NCBI RefSeq assembly: GCF_023208195.1
Contig: NZ_CP060034.1
Location: 2,294,001 to 2,358,000, forward strand
Origin: Nocardioides sp. InS609-2
GTDB taxonomy: Bacteria; Actinomycetota; Actinomycetes; Propionibacteriales; Nocardioidaceae
DNA: 64,000 bases
Direction of reading: 5' to 3'
A program made the translations under genes and the position numbers. The notes beneath the pieces are model-generated. The model did not search any database. It had not been told where the DNA came from and saw only the letters and a program-made list of their open reading frames with translations. Shown piece by piece: positions 46,962 to 55,376 of the stretch. The first letter of the stretch is position 1; every line of letters begins with the position of its first letter.

Positions 46962-46977
46962 TGTGACCGTTGTCACA
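46962..46977. promoter_or_regulatory. CRP/GlxR-type site upstream of the chitinase
   Basis: TGTGACCGTTGTCACA is a perfect TGTGA-N6-TCACA match, with symmetrical GACCGTTGTC centre. It lies 88 nt upstream of the chitinase ATG and shares one base with the operator at 46977-47003. Expected effect: cAMP-dependent catabolite control. Confidence 0.78.
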
Positions 46978-47003
46978 TTTGTTAGTTCACCGCACTAACA
47001 AAT
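46977..47003. promoter_or_regulatory. Palindromic operator upstream of the chitinase
   Basis: ATTTGTTAGT (46977-46986) and ACTAACAAAT (46994-47003) are perfect 10-bp inverses with a 7-nt spacer. This TTAGT-N7-ACTAA shape resembles ROK-family (NagC/XylR) operators. It is contiguous with the CRP/GlxR site, so the two regulators probably interact. No ROK gene is in the window. AT-rich within very GC-rich DNA. Confidence 0.75.
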
Positions 47004-47167
47004 TACTGTCAAGAGTTTCGCCCCGATCCACCGCTACCCAGCTCGGGCGAAGGCGTCGCGACAGACGGCTGCAGTCCTGCCCGCCCGGGAGGGACAGAGG
47101 CGTGAGCGGCCGACGTCGGGCAGCGACGACTCACTGAAGACCACGCGACGAGGTCGACTTCGAGACC

Positions 47168-48706
47168 TCAGGCTGCGACGGTCAGCACGACCCGGGCCCG
47201 CTCCGGGGCATCCAGCCACCGGCGCCGCGCGCGCAGCAGCCGGAAGGTCGACCACGCCAGGAACGGGACGGCCACCAGCACCGAGACGCGCCAGTCGGGC
47301 ACCAGGGCGAGCGCCGAGAAGACGAGGCCCGTGAGCGTCGTACTGATGGCGAGACGGGTCGAGTAGCCCACCATCACCAGGGGTGGCGCGGGGGTGGCCC
47401 GGGCGGAGCGCATGTCGACCGAGAACGGGCGGCGCCCTGCCCAACCCATCGCCACGGCGACGACCTGCGCGATCACCGCGACGAGCGTGCACGCGATGGC
47501 GGTGGCCTCGGCGGTGGTGGGCGTGCCGGCCCGCAGGGAAGCGAGTACGACGGTCACGACAGCACCGAGCAGCAGCCACTCGGCCAGCACCCAGCTTCGG
47601 GCGGAGAACACCGCGGACGGCTCTACCGGGAGGCTCTCGCGCCACAGGGCGCCGCGGCCGTCGAGACACCACGCGTTGACGCCGAACAGGAGGGCGCCAC
47701 CGCTGGCCACGAGGCCGGGGAGCACGGTGATCTGGGTCCAGTCGAGACCGCCAGCCATCGCGATCGCGCCGGGACCGATCGCCAGCACGATCAGGCCGCG
47801 GCGCATCGGCACCGATCGCCAGATCGAGCCGCGGTCGATGCGCACCAGCATCGGGATGTCACCGCGCAGTGAGGGCCGCGACGGGTACACGCCCGTCTCG
47901 ATCCGCAGCTCGTCACGAGGCACCCGCTTCGACGCCGCATGCGCGGGCACGATGCCGACGAGGACGGCACCGACGATCAGCAGGACCTCGACCAGCAAGG
48001 CGACCGGCCAGGTCCACGTCCACCCTTCCATCATGCGGACGGAGGTGACGACGAGGTGCTTGGTGGGCATGGCGTCGAAGAAGTCGGTGAGCCGGCCGCT
48101 GAGCTGCAGCCACACGGCGCCGACGAGGGCGGCCGTCGTGATGCCTCGCACGATCCAGGCTCCGTGCGGCCCGCGGCGTACGGCCTCGGAGGTCCAGGCC
48201 ACCACTTGCGCCAGGGCGGTCGCGGCGATGATCCAGAGCAGGATCGCGGGCAGCAGGTACGGCAGCCCGCCAGGTCCCAACGCGTAGGCGCCCGCGCCGA
48301 GCAACGTCCAGGCCTGCAGGATCCAGGCGATGTTGAGGGGCGCCATGACCAGCGCGCCGAGGTGGTCGGTGGTCGGGCTGACCGGGAAGGCCACCGCGTG
48401 GTCGCGCGCAAGCAGCTCGCGGCCGCCACCCGACGCGACGGCCGACACGATGGCCAGAGAGAGGAAGCCGGCGAGCATGGAGGGCAGAACGAGGAGCACG
48501 CCGAACGCCTTATCGTCGCCCCCCCCTCCCGGGACCCACGCCGGCGTCAGCGCCGCAGCGGCGCTCAGCCCGAGGAGGACGGCCAGGAACCGGCCGGCAG
48601 CGCCCGGTCGTCGTACCGTCCGGGCTCGGAAGCGGACCAGCTCGCGCGTCTCGGAGACGGCACGGCGCAGCTCGGCGGGCTCAGTCCAGGAGTGCGCGGT
48701 AGGCAT
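47168..48706 (-). CDS. ABC-2-type exporter, membrane subunit
   Basis: 512 residues with about ten to twelve hydrophobic helices, in two blocks separated by a hydrophilic region near residues 260-300 (DELRIETGVYPSRPSLRG). No ATPase motif. It begins 26 nt inside the end of the ABC ATPase gene and so forms its membrane partner. I do not recognise a narrow family. Substrate unknown; could be an antimicrobial or lipid exporter as in other ABC-2 pairs. Confidence 0.75.
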   Translation of the reverse strand: MPTAHSWTEPAELRRAVSETRELVRFRARTVRRPGAAGRFLAVLLGLSAAAALTPAWVPGGGGDDKAFGVLLVLPSMLAGFLSLAIVSAVASGGGRELLARDHAVAFPVSPTTDHLGALVMAPLNIAWILQAWTLLGAGAYALGPGGLPYLLPAILLWIIAATALAQVVAWTSEAVRRGPHGAWIVRGITTAALVGAVWLQLSGRLTDFFDAMPTKHLVVTSVRMMEGWTWTWPVALLVEVLLIVGAVLVGIVPAHAASKRVPRDELRIETGVYPSRPSLRGDIPMLVRIDRGSIWRSVPMRRGLIVLAIGPGAIAMAGGLDWTQITVLPGLVASGGALLFGVNAWCLDGRGALWRESLPVEPSAVFSARSWVLAEWLLLGAVVTVVLASLRAGTPTTAEATAIACTLVAVIAQVVAVAMGWAGRRPFSVDMRSARATPAPPLVMVGYSTRLAISTTLTGLVFSALALVPDWRVSVLVAVPFLAWSTFRLLRARRRWLDAPERARVVLTVAA

Positions 48707-49403
48707 CGGCCCCGGCCTCCCCCGAGAGGTCCCCGGCCCCGAGCTCGGCGACGAGAGCGCCGCCGCGCAGCACGATGGCGGTCTCGCAGGCCTGGACGGC
48801 GAGGTCGCGCAGGTGGGTGGACAGCAGCACGCACGCGCCGCGGGCCCGCGCGTCGGCGATGACCTCGAAGGTGGCCTCGACGCCGATCGGGTCGACGCCG
48901 TCGAAGGGCTCGTCGAGGAGGAGTACGTCGGGGCGGTGGAACGCCGCGAGGATCACCGACAACCGGCGACCCATCCCGTGGCTGAAGCCGGCAGTGACCC
49001 GGTGCGCGGCGTCGCCGAGCTCGAAGCGCTCGAGCAGCTCGCGCGCCTCGGCCTCCCAGTCGGGCATCCTGCGCAGCCGGGCGGACAGCTGGAGGTGCTC
49101 CCACGGCGTCGCGCGCGGCACGAGCCCGCCGACGTCGGGGCAGTAGCCGATGAGCCGCTTCACGGTCAGCGTCTCGGTGCGTACGTCGTGGCCCAGCACG
49201 AGCGCCTGACCTGCAGTCGGCGGCACCACGCCGGCGAGCACGCGCATGGTGGTCGACTTCCCCGCACCGTTGCGCCCCAGGAGCGCGGTCGCCCGCCCGG
49301 CGCGGGCGTGCAGGTCGACTCCGGACACGGCCTCCACCTCGCCGAAGCGCACGTGGAGGTCGCGTACGTCGACGGCGAAGTCAGTCACCGGGCAAGTGTG
49401 CAT
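48681..49403 (-). CDS. ABC transporter ATP-binding subunit
   Basis: 240 residues from the ATG at 49403; a GTG at 49388 is an alternative start. Walker A is GRNGAGKST (43-51), the signature segment is FSHGMGRRLS (the SHGM form of ABC-2 exporters), Walker B is VLLLDEPFDGVDP, and the H-loop LSTHLRD follows. It powers the membrane protein encoded just downstream. The gene is divergent from the M20 amidohydrolase, with an 8-bp tandem repeat in between. Confidence 0.9.
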   Translation of the reverse strand: MHTCPVTDFAVDVRDLHVRFGEVEAVSGVDLHARAGRATALLGRNGAGKSTTMRVLAGVVPPTAGQALVLGHDVRTETLTVKRLIGYCPDVGGLVPRATPWEHLQLSARLRRMPDWEAEARELLERFELGDAAHRVTAGFSHGMGRRLSVILAAFHRPDVLLLDEPFDGVDPIGVEATFEVIADARARGACVLLSTHLRDLAVQACETAIVLRGGALVAELGAGDLSGEAGADAYRALLD

Positions 49404-49433
49404 GGTGGTGGGGGTGCGTGGCTGGTGAATGAG

Positions 49434-49474
49434 CGGACGAGCCGACGAGCCGACGAGCCGACGAGCCGACGAGG
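49434..49474. repeat. 8-bp tandem repeat (GACGAGCC) in divergent promoter region
   Basis: About five consecutive GACGAGCC units, ending 13 nt before the ATG of the M20 amidohydrolase at 49488. It lies between that gene and the divergent ABC ATPase gene, so unit number would change the spacing of the amidohydrolase start region. Confidence 0.85.
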
Positions 49475-49487
49475 CTAGATTCAGCGG

Positions 49488-50651
49488 ATGCATCCCCGGT
49501 TGGTCCAGGCGCGCGAGCTGCAGTCCTGGATGGTGACGCACCGGCGACAGCTCCATGCCGAACCCGAGGTCGGCCTGGAGCTCCCCGACACCACCGCGTA
49601 CGTCGTACAGGTGCTCCAAGAGTGCGGCTACCAGCCCGAGGTCCACCCCGGCGCCGGTGTGACCGCGCAGATTCCGGGACGAGACAGATCACGCACACCC
49701 ACGGTGCTACGCGCGGACATGGACGCTCTCCCGGTCGACGAGCAGACCGGCCCGAGGTTCGCGGAGTTCGCCTCCCAGCGCCAGGGAGCGATGCATGCGT
49801 GCGGACACGACCTGCACATGGCCATGCTGCTGGGCGCGGCGAGGGCCTACGCCGACCAGCCACCAGCGGGCGACGTGGTGCTCGTGTTCCAGCCGGGTGA
49901 GGAGACCGACCGGGGAGCCGTGCCCACGCTGGCGCGGCACCAGAGCCTCCAGCTCGAGGCTGCCTCCGCGTTCGCCCTCCATGTCCACGCGACCTGGCCT
50001 CCGCACTCGATCAGCTACACACGCGGCACCTTCATGGGGTACGGCGACTGGTTCCGCATCGACTTCCGGGGGCCGGGCGGACACGCCAGCCAGCCCCATC
50101 TGGCCGGGAACCCGATCGAAGCCGGTGCCCGCTTCGTGCTGGCCGCACGAGCCCTCGTCGAGACGCTGTCCGCTTCCGAGCACCTGGTGGCCACGGTCAC
50201 CGAGTCCTTCATGGGCAACACCGTCAACGTCATCCCCGGGGAGGGCAGGCTGCGCGGCACCATCCGCACCCTGAGCGCGGCACAACGGGCTGCCCTGATC
50301 AACGGGTTGCGCGACGCCGCCGCGCGCGCCGCGAAGGACACTGACACCGAGGCCTCGTTCGAGCTGATGGAGGGCTACCCGGCGGTCGTCAACGACGGGT
50401 CATACGTCGACCAGATGCTCACAACCCTCACGGCCACCGAGCTGGGCACGGGCCTGACCGAGATGACCCAGCCGTCGATGGTCATCGAGGACTTCGCGTA
50501 CTTCCTCCAACGCTGGCCCGGAGCCATGGTCTACCTCGGCGCGAACATCGAGGGACATACCGCGTTCAACCACGCCGGCGACGCCGTCTTCGACGAGAGT
50601 GTGCTGGCCACCGGAGCAGCCCTGCACCTGATGGCCGGAGACGGCTTCTGA
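49488..50651 (+). CDS. M20-family amidohydrolase (N-acyl amino acid hydrolase-like)
   Basis: 387 residues. Metal-ligand motifs typical of M20D are RADMDALPVDEQTG, MHACGHDLHMAML (ACGHD) and LVFQPGEETDRG. A dimerisation domain (about 180-290) includes GPGGHASQPH, where the His is the usual second-subunit ligand. The C-terminal MVIEDFAYFLQRWPGAMVYLGA completes the fold. The family cleaves N-acyl amino acids, hippurate and related amides with two zinc ions. Ends 25 nt from the convergent ribokinase gene. Confidence 0.9.
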   Translation: MHPRLVQARELQSWMVTHRRQLHAEPEVGLELPDTTAYVVQVLQECGYQPEVHPGAGVTAQIPGRDRSRTPTVLRADMDALPVDEQTGPRFAEFASQRQGAMHACGHDLHMAMLLGAARAYADQPPAGDVVLVFQPGEETDRGAVPTLARHQSLQLEAASAFALHVHATWPPHSISYTRGTFMGYGDWFRIDFRGPGGHASQPHLAGNPIEAGARFVLAARALVETLSASEHLVATVTESFMGNTVNVIPGEGRLRGTIRTLSAAQRAALINGLRDAAARAAKDTDTEASFELMEGYPAVVNDGSYVDQMLTTLTATELGTGLTEMTQPSMVIEDFAYFLQRWPGAMVYLGANIEGHTAFNHAGDAVFDESVLATGAALHLMAGDGF

Positions 50652-50676
50652 GCCGTCCCGCACGCGTCCTGGAAGT

Positions 50677-51585
50677 TCAGCCGCGGAAGGCTGGAGGCAC
50701 CTGTGCGCCTGGCATCGTGGTGCTGACCGCGGCAGCCTCGTTCGCCCGGCGTACGCCAGCTGCCAGGGAGTCGCCCTCGGCGAGCCGGTAGGCCAGGACG
50801 CCGCAGAAGACATCCCCGGCACCACTGGTGTCGATGGCGTCGACGGGTACGGCGGGAACCGAGCTGTACTCGCCCTGATCGCGGATCAGCACGCCTTCCG
50901 ACCCGAGTGTCACCACCAACGCACCGGCGAAGTCCAGTGCCTCCACGCAGTCCTGGACCTCGGCCGGCGTGGAAGGCGTCGGGCGCCCCGCGAGCCGGCC
51001 CAGCTCGCCGCGGTTGGGAACGAGGATGTCGACCATCGGCAGCAGGCCGGCAAGCCTGGCCAGGCCCTCCGGGTCGTCCGGCATGGGTGCGGGGTTGAGG
51101 AGAAACAACCCGCCCCGCGCCGAACCCGACGCGCGCGATGCGGCCACCAGGCAGGACACGGGGACCTCCAGCTGTCCGAGAGTGACCGCGGGCGCGAGGC
51201 CGACGAACGCAGCCTCGACGTCGGCATCTCGCAGGCCGGCATTGGCACCGGCGTCGACCACGATGAGGTTCTCCCCGTCATCACCGATGAGCAGGATCGC
51301 TGCACCCGTCGCCGACTCGTCGGCAACCGCGACACGAGACACGTCGATTCCTCGTGAGTCCAGGGACTTCAACGCCGCCCTGCCGGCGTCGTCGCCCCCG
51401 ACCGCCCCGACGAAGGCCACGCGGGCGCCCAGCGCGGCCGCCGCAGCCGCCTGGTTTGCACCCTTGCCGCCCGGCGAGCGGGTCCGACCGGTCGCCATCA
51501 CGGTCTCCCCACCCACGGGCAGGGCCGGGACCCGCAAGGTGGTGTCCTCGTTGATCGAGCCGACTATGCAGATCAGCGGCGTCAT
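50677..51585 (-). CDS. rbsK: Ribokinase (PfkB family)
   Basis: 302 residues. The N-terminal PGGKGANQAAAAAALG (38-53) is the ribokinase sugar-binding glycine-rich motif and the C-terminal DTSGAGDVFCGVLAY holds the catalytic Asp and anion hole of PfkB kinases. It would convert ribose from nucleoside hydrolysis to ribose 5-phosphate with ATP. Last gene of the LacI-controlled operon; its ATG overlaps the nucleoside hydrolase stop by 4 nt. Substrate could be another pentose. Confidence 0.9.
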   Translation of the reverse strand: MTPLICIVGSINEDTTLRVPALPVGGETVMATGRTRSPGGKGANQAAAAAALGARVAFVGAVGGDDAGRAALKSLDSRGIDVSRVAVADESATGAAILLIGDDGENLIVVDAGANAGLRDADVEAAFVGLAPAVTLGQLEVPVSCLVAASRASGSARGGLFLLNPAPMPDDPEGLARLAGLLPMVDILVPNRGELGRLAGRPTPSTPAEVQDCVEALDFAGALVVTLGSEGVLIRDQGEYSSVPAVPVDAIDTSGAGDVFCGVLAYRLAEGDSLAAGVRRANEAAAVSTTMPGAQVPPAFRG

Positions 51586-52532
51586 CGAGCCTCCGCCAGC
51601 TCATCCAGGCTCGCCAGCACCAGATCCCAGTACCTGGGCGCGTCCAGCCGCATGGCCACCGAGACGTTGGGCGCCCGGTCGGGGTAGCGGTCGAACAGGT
51701 CGACCACCGTCGTGCCACGGGTCCAGGTGCCATCGAGCTCCACGGCGACGAACGCGTCGCGCCACTCGATGACGTCGGGGTCGATGAGCGCGGCGATCGT
51801 GCACGGATCGTGGACCGGCGGCGCGTCGAACTCCCAGATCCGCTCGTAGGAGCCCCCGAAGAACCCCATCCACGCGGCGCAGGTGCGACCCACCTCGTGG
51901 TCCATCGCCGACATCCGGGCCACGACCTCCCGCGTGGCCAGCGCCTGATGGGTGAGGTTGAGGCCGACCATCCGGACCTGCAGCCCCGATCGCAGGACGA
52001 CGTCCAGGGCCTCCGGGTCGGCGTGGGTGTTGAACTCGGCCGTGGGCGTGTGGTTGCCACGTTCGGACGAGCCGCCCATGAAGATGACCTCGCCGATGTT
52101 GTCGGCGACCTCGCCGTGCTCCTGCAACAACCGGGCGACGTTGGTGATCGGTCCGATCGCGACGATCGTGACGGGAGCGTCCGACTCGCGGATCGTGCGA
52201 GCCAGGAGCTCGACGGCCGACTCCTCGACCGGCGGCCTCACCACCTCGGGCAGCTCGGGTCCGTCCAGGCCGCTGGCGCCATGCACGTAGTTGCCGAGAT
52301 GGGCCGCGCCCAGGAGCGGCCCGGCCGCACCGACGGCCACGGGCACGTCGGCCCGGCGCGCCAGCGCCAGCACCTGCTGGGCGTTGCGGGTGGCGTCCTC
52401 CACAGCACAGTTGCCGAAGGTCGTCGTCACGGCGAGCAGCTCGATCTTGGGCGACCCGAGTGCGAGCAGGATCGCCACGGCGTCGTCATGGCCGGGATCA
52501 CAGTCCAACACGATCCTGGTGGGGTTGGGCAT
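51582..52532 (-). CDS. Inosine-uridine-preferring nucleoside hydrolase family protein
   Basis: 316 residues. The family metal site is at the N-terminus: VLDCDPGHDDAVAI (D10, D12, D16, D17). Other signatures are TTTFGNCAVEDATRNAQ, VTIVAIGPITNVA and NTHADPEALDVVL, and a late VHDPCTIAALIDPD. These calcium enzymes split nucleosides into base and ribose. The operon also encodes a ribose-type importer and ribokinase, so nucleosides are the simplest substrate. The ATG at 52532 overlaps the upstream GATase gene by one base. Confidence 0.9.
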   Translation of the reverse strand: MPNPTRIVLDCDPGHDDAVAILLALGSPKIELLAVTTTFGNCAVEDATRNAQQVLALARRADVPVAVGAAGPLLGAAHLGNYVHGASGLDGPELPEVVRPPVEESAVELLARTIRESDAPVTIVAIGPITNVARLLQEHGEVADNIGEVIFMGGSSERGNHTPTAEFNTHADPEALDVVLRSGLQVRMVGLNLTHQALATREVVARMSAMDHEVGRTCAAWMGFFGGSYERIWEFDAPPVHDPCTIAALIDPDVIEWRDAFVAVELDGTWTRGTTVVDLFDRYPDRAPNVSVAMRLDAPRYWDLVLASLDELAEAR

Positions 52533-53287
52533 CAGGCGTCCCCGCCCGTTCCCAGCCAGCGGAGCATGGCTCCGACAACAGCGGGGAAGCCTTCCCACGC
52601 CAGGAACGGCTCGGGGCACCAGTGCGGCCCGATGTCCGACGTCCACACCAGGGAGCGGCCGCTGCCGACCTTCATGGTGGCAATCAGGACGTCGTCCTCG
52701 ACCGTGGCAACGACGTCGGCGCCTTCCTTTGCCTCGACGATGTTGTAGCCGAGCAGCTCCGGAGCGCCGCCGGGCCAGGCTTGTCCCACCGGGTGGTCGG
52801 CGTCGACCACGGCAGGTCGCGCGCCCTGCGGAACTTCGGCCCGGTCGTCGAAGTCGTGCATCGTGACGGGCAGGACGTCGGCGATCGGCGAGCGCGCGAA
52901 GTTGGCGCGGGCCTGGAAGCCCTGGAAGCTCAGGTAGCCCCCCGCCATCATCAGTCCGCCACCCGCCCGGGTCCACTCGGCCAGTGCCACCAGTGGATTG
53001 TCCGTCCGCTGGCCGCTCAGCCAGACCTCGGGCGGGAGTACGAAGCTGTTGGCCCCGATGTCGGAGAGGATCACCACGTCGTACGCCGACAACGCCTCGA
53101 CCGTGCGTGGGAACCGCTGGGGAACGTCGTGGGCGTACAACTGCTCGATCTCGATCCCCTGCAACGCAGCCGCGGCGATGAAGGCGTCGGCCCCGGTGTG
53201 GAACGTGGTGCTGGAGAACTCGTCGAAACCCTTGTAGTGGGTGGCTTGAGAGATCCAGCTCTCTCCTGTGAGCAGGACGCGGACCAT
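52532..53287 (-). CDS. Glutamine-amidotransferase-like (DUF1355/PF07090) protein
   Basis: 251 residues with class I GATase-like flavodoxin fold: LLTGESWISQATHYKGFDEF at the N-terminus, AYDVVILSDIGANSFVLPP, GGGLMMAGGYLSFQGF and VWTSDIGPHWCPEPFLAWEG. The usual catalytic cysteine of true GATases (nucleophile elbow) is replaced by GYLSF, so amidotransferase activity is doubtful. Close relatives are often found next to sugar ABC transporters. Function unknown; a carbohydrate-processing role (ThuA-like) is inferred from the neighbours. It lies 13 nt downstream of the phosphotriesterase-like gene. Confidence 0.8.
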   Translation of the reverse strand: MVRVLLTGESWISQATHYKGFDEFSSTTFHTGADAFIAAAALQGIEIEQLYAHDVPQRFPRTVEALSAYDVVILSDIGANSFVLPPEVWLSGQRTDNPLVALAEWTRAGGGLMMAGGYLSFQGFQARANFARSPIADVLPVTMHDFDDRAEVPQGARPAVVDADHPVGQAWPGGAPELLGYNIVEAKEGADVVATVEDDVLIATMKVGSGRSLVWTSDIGPHWCPEPFLAWEGFPAVVGAMLRWLGTGGDA

Positions 53288-53300
53288 GGTCTATCTCCTT

Positions 53301-54356
53301 CTACTGGTCGCCTACGAAAAGGCGTCGTGGGTTGTCGATCAGAAGTCGGTCGATGTCGTCGGACCCGAAGCCGTGCCGGGTCAGCCGGGGGACGAAGTAC
53401 TGCAGCAGGTGGGCGTAGCCCGGGCCGCCGTGGCTGCGCAGGAGCGACTTCAAGAAGACGTCCTGACTCAGCAGCAGCTGGTCGCCGAAGCCGCGTTCGT
53501 GGAGCCGGGCCAGCCAGGCCGCGTTCTGCTCGTCGGAGGGACACTGCACGCCCTGGTCGGCGTAGAAGACCTCCATGCCGATCATGTCGTACTGAACCCA
53601 GGCGCCTCGGCGTAGCAGCATTTCCTGATAGGCCAGGTCCTCACCGGACGGGCCCAGGTGGCAGAGCACCACCTTCGCTGGATCGACGCCGAGACCCTCG
53701 GCGACATCGAGCACCGCACCGCCGAGCCTGAACCACGCCGGGAGGTGCACCTGAACGGGCAGACCGGTCTCCCGCTGAGCGAGCAACGCGCCCCGGAGGC
53801 TGTTCCGCTCGGCAGCCGTGAACGCGGAGCCGACCCCGATCTCCCCGATGAAACCGGGCCTGACCCCGTCTTCCCCCTCGGTCAGGTCGGTCAGGATCCG
53901 CTCTGCGATCTGTTCGGCGGAGAGGGACTTCACGTCGTCGGGTTGGGCGGCGTCGAGGTAGTAGCCCGTTCCCGCGATGATGGCGACACCGGTGCTCGCG
54001 CTGACGGCGGCCAGCTGAGCCAGGTCCCGACCGACCCCGAGCCCGGTCGCGTCCATGATCGTCCGGCCTCCGAGTGCGGCGTAACGTCCGATCTCGGCCT
54101 GGGCCATCTCGAAGTCGTCGAGCCGGCAGTTGTCGAGGTTCGCGAACGGGTCGTGGCGCAGGTCCCACAGGATTTCCTCGGTGACCGGGACCGCCGAGAG
54201 CTCTTCGGGGTCCCAGCCGCGCGACTCGGTCCGGTGCGACCACGAGGACACGTCGTTGAAGATGTGCTCGTGGGTGAGCGTGATCCCCATGTCCGAGACG
54301 GGCATCGGCCCACGGACGGTGATGACCTCGGGACCGGAGGCACTCGGCTCGGTCAC
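53301..54356 (-). CDS. Phosphotriesterase-family (PTE-homology) hydrolase
   Basis: 351 residues, GTG start in a 4-nt overlap with the permease stop. An amidohydrolase TIM barrel: the first metal motif THEHIFND, then IGRYAALGGRTIMDATGLGVGRD, FIGEIGVGSAFTAAE (Glu ligand replacing the carbamylated Lys), QVHLPAWF, VLCHLGPSGED and LLLSQDVFLKS. PTE-homology proteins are lactonases or phosphodiesterases rather than true phosphotriesterases. Its location between an importer and nucleoside enzymes suggests a sugar-lactone or phosphate step in this pathway. Confidence 0.88.
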   Translation of the reverse strand: MTEPSASGPEVITVRGPMPVSDMGITLTHEHIFNDVSSWSHRTESRGWDPEELSAVPVTEEILWDLRHDPFANLDNCRLDDFEMAQAEIGRYAALGGRTIMDATGLGVGRDLAQLAAVSASTGVAIIAGTGYYLDAAQPDDVKSLSAEQIAERILTDLTEGEDGVRPGFIGEIGVGSAFTAAERNSLRGALLAQRETGLPVQVHLPAWFRLGGAVLDVAEGLGVDPAKVVLCHLGPSGEDLAYQEMLLRRGAWVQYDMIGMEVFYADQGVQCPSDEQNAAWLARLHERGFGDQLLLSQDVFLKSLLRSHGGPGYAHLLQYFVPRLTRHGFGSDDIDRLLIDNPRRLFVGDQ

Positions 54357-55372
54357 GAGTGTCCGCTCACGATGCGACCGAAGAGCTTGCTGTTGAGGAA
54401 GATCGCCACGATCAGGATCGTGCCCTGGACGATCGGCACCCAGTAGACGTCGACGCGCAGCAGCACGAGGCCGTTGCTGATGATGCCGAGGGTGAGAGCG
54501 CCGATGGCCGAGCCGAGGATCGAGCCGCGACCGCCCATCAGGCTGGTGCCGCCGAGGACGACAGCCGTGATGACCTCGAGCTCGAACGCCGTACCCGAGT
54601 TCGACGAGCCGCTCGCAAGGCGCGCGGCGGTGATGACGCCAGCGAGTCCGGCGAACAGCCCGGTCAGGGCCAGGGCGGCGAGCTGGATCTTGCGGATGTC
54701 GACGCCGGAACGACGCAACGACTCGGCGTTGGAGCCCACCGCCACGATGTAGCGGCCGAACCGGGTCTGGCTGAAGACGTACCACCCGCCGACGACCGTC
54801 AGGACCGCGATCCAGGTCGGCGTGTAGAGGCCGAGGAACTTGCCCTGGCCCAACGGCAGGAGGAATGTCGAGGTGATGGGAGTGCTGTAGCCGTCGGTGA
54901 TCAGCAGCGCGATCCCGCGCACCGCGGTCAGCGCCGCCAGCGTGACGATGAAGGACTGCAACCGACCGAAGGCGGTGAGCGCGCCGTTGATCAGGCCGAT
55001 CCCGAGGCCGATGCCGATCGTCATCACGAGGGCGAGCACCGCATTCCCGGTCTCGGCGAAGATGGCCAGCGCCGCCGCCGTGAGCCCGACGATCGAGCCG
55101 ACGGACAGATCGATGGCACCGGTCGTGATCACGAAGGTCATCGCGACCGCGACGATGACCGTCGGCGCGATCTGACGCAGCACATTGACCAGGTTGTTCG
55201 TCGTCAGGAACGCATCGGCCTGGATGCTGAAGAAGGAGAAGAGGACGAGGAACACGACGCCGATCGACAGCACCCCGAAGTGCTTGCCGATGAACTCGTG
55301 GCGTGCCCCCCGCCTGATCCGGCTACGGTCGGCAGACTGATCGGCAGTGCTGTCGGTGGCATTCGCGTTCAC
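54353..55372 (-). CDS. Ribose-type ABC transporter permease (RbsC-like)
   Basis: 339 residues. About ten hydrophobic helices, with family segments TFVITTGAIDLSVGSIVGL (early) and EVITAVVLGGTSLMGGRGSILGS (late), the EAA-like cytoplasmic loop that contacts the ATPase. RbsC/AraH-type importers bring pentoses or nucleosides into the cell. Located 4 nt after the ATPase stop on the same strand and overlapping the hydrolase gene by 4 nt. Confidence 0.92.
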   Translation of the reverse strand: MNANATDSTADQSADRSRIRRGARHEFIGKHFGVLSIGVVFLVLFSFFSIQADAFLTTNNLVNVLRQIAPTVIVAVAMTFVITTGAIDLSVGSIVGLTAAALAIFAETGNAVLALVMTIGIGLGIGLINGALTAFGRLQSFIVTLAALTAVRGIALLITDGYSTPITSTFLLPLGQGKFLGLYTPTWIAVLTVVGGWYVFSQTRFGRYIVAVGSNAESLRRSGVDIRKIQLAALALTGLFAGLAGVITAARLASGSSNSGTAFELEVITAVVLGGTSLMGGRGSILGSAIGALTLGIISNGLVLLRVDVYWVPIVQGTILIVAIFLNSKLFGRIVSGHS

Positions 55373-55376
55373 GGCG

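Noticed and set aside
47034..47167. Small gene in the gap between the chitinase promoter and the ABC exporter
   Set aside because: The open frames here are continuations of antisense or out-of-frame sequence without start signals; I see nothing in the gap apart from the regulatory palindromes.
53301..54356. True organophosphate-degrading phosphotriesterase
   Set aside because: The bridging position reads IGEIGVGS with Glu in place of the carbamylated Lys, as in PTE-homology proteins with other substrates, and the operon concerns sugars or nucleosides.
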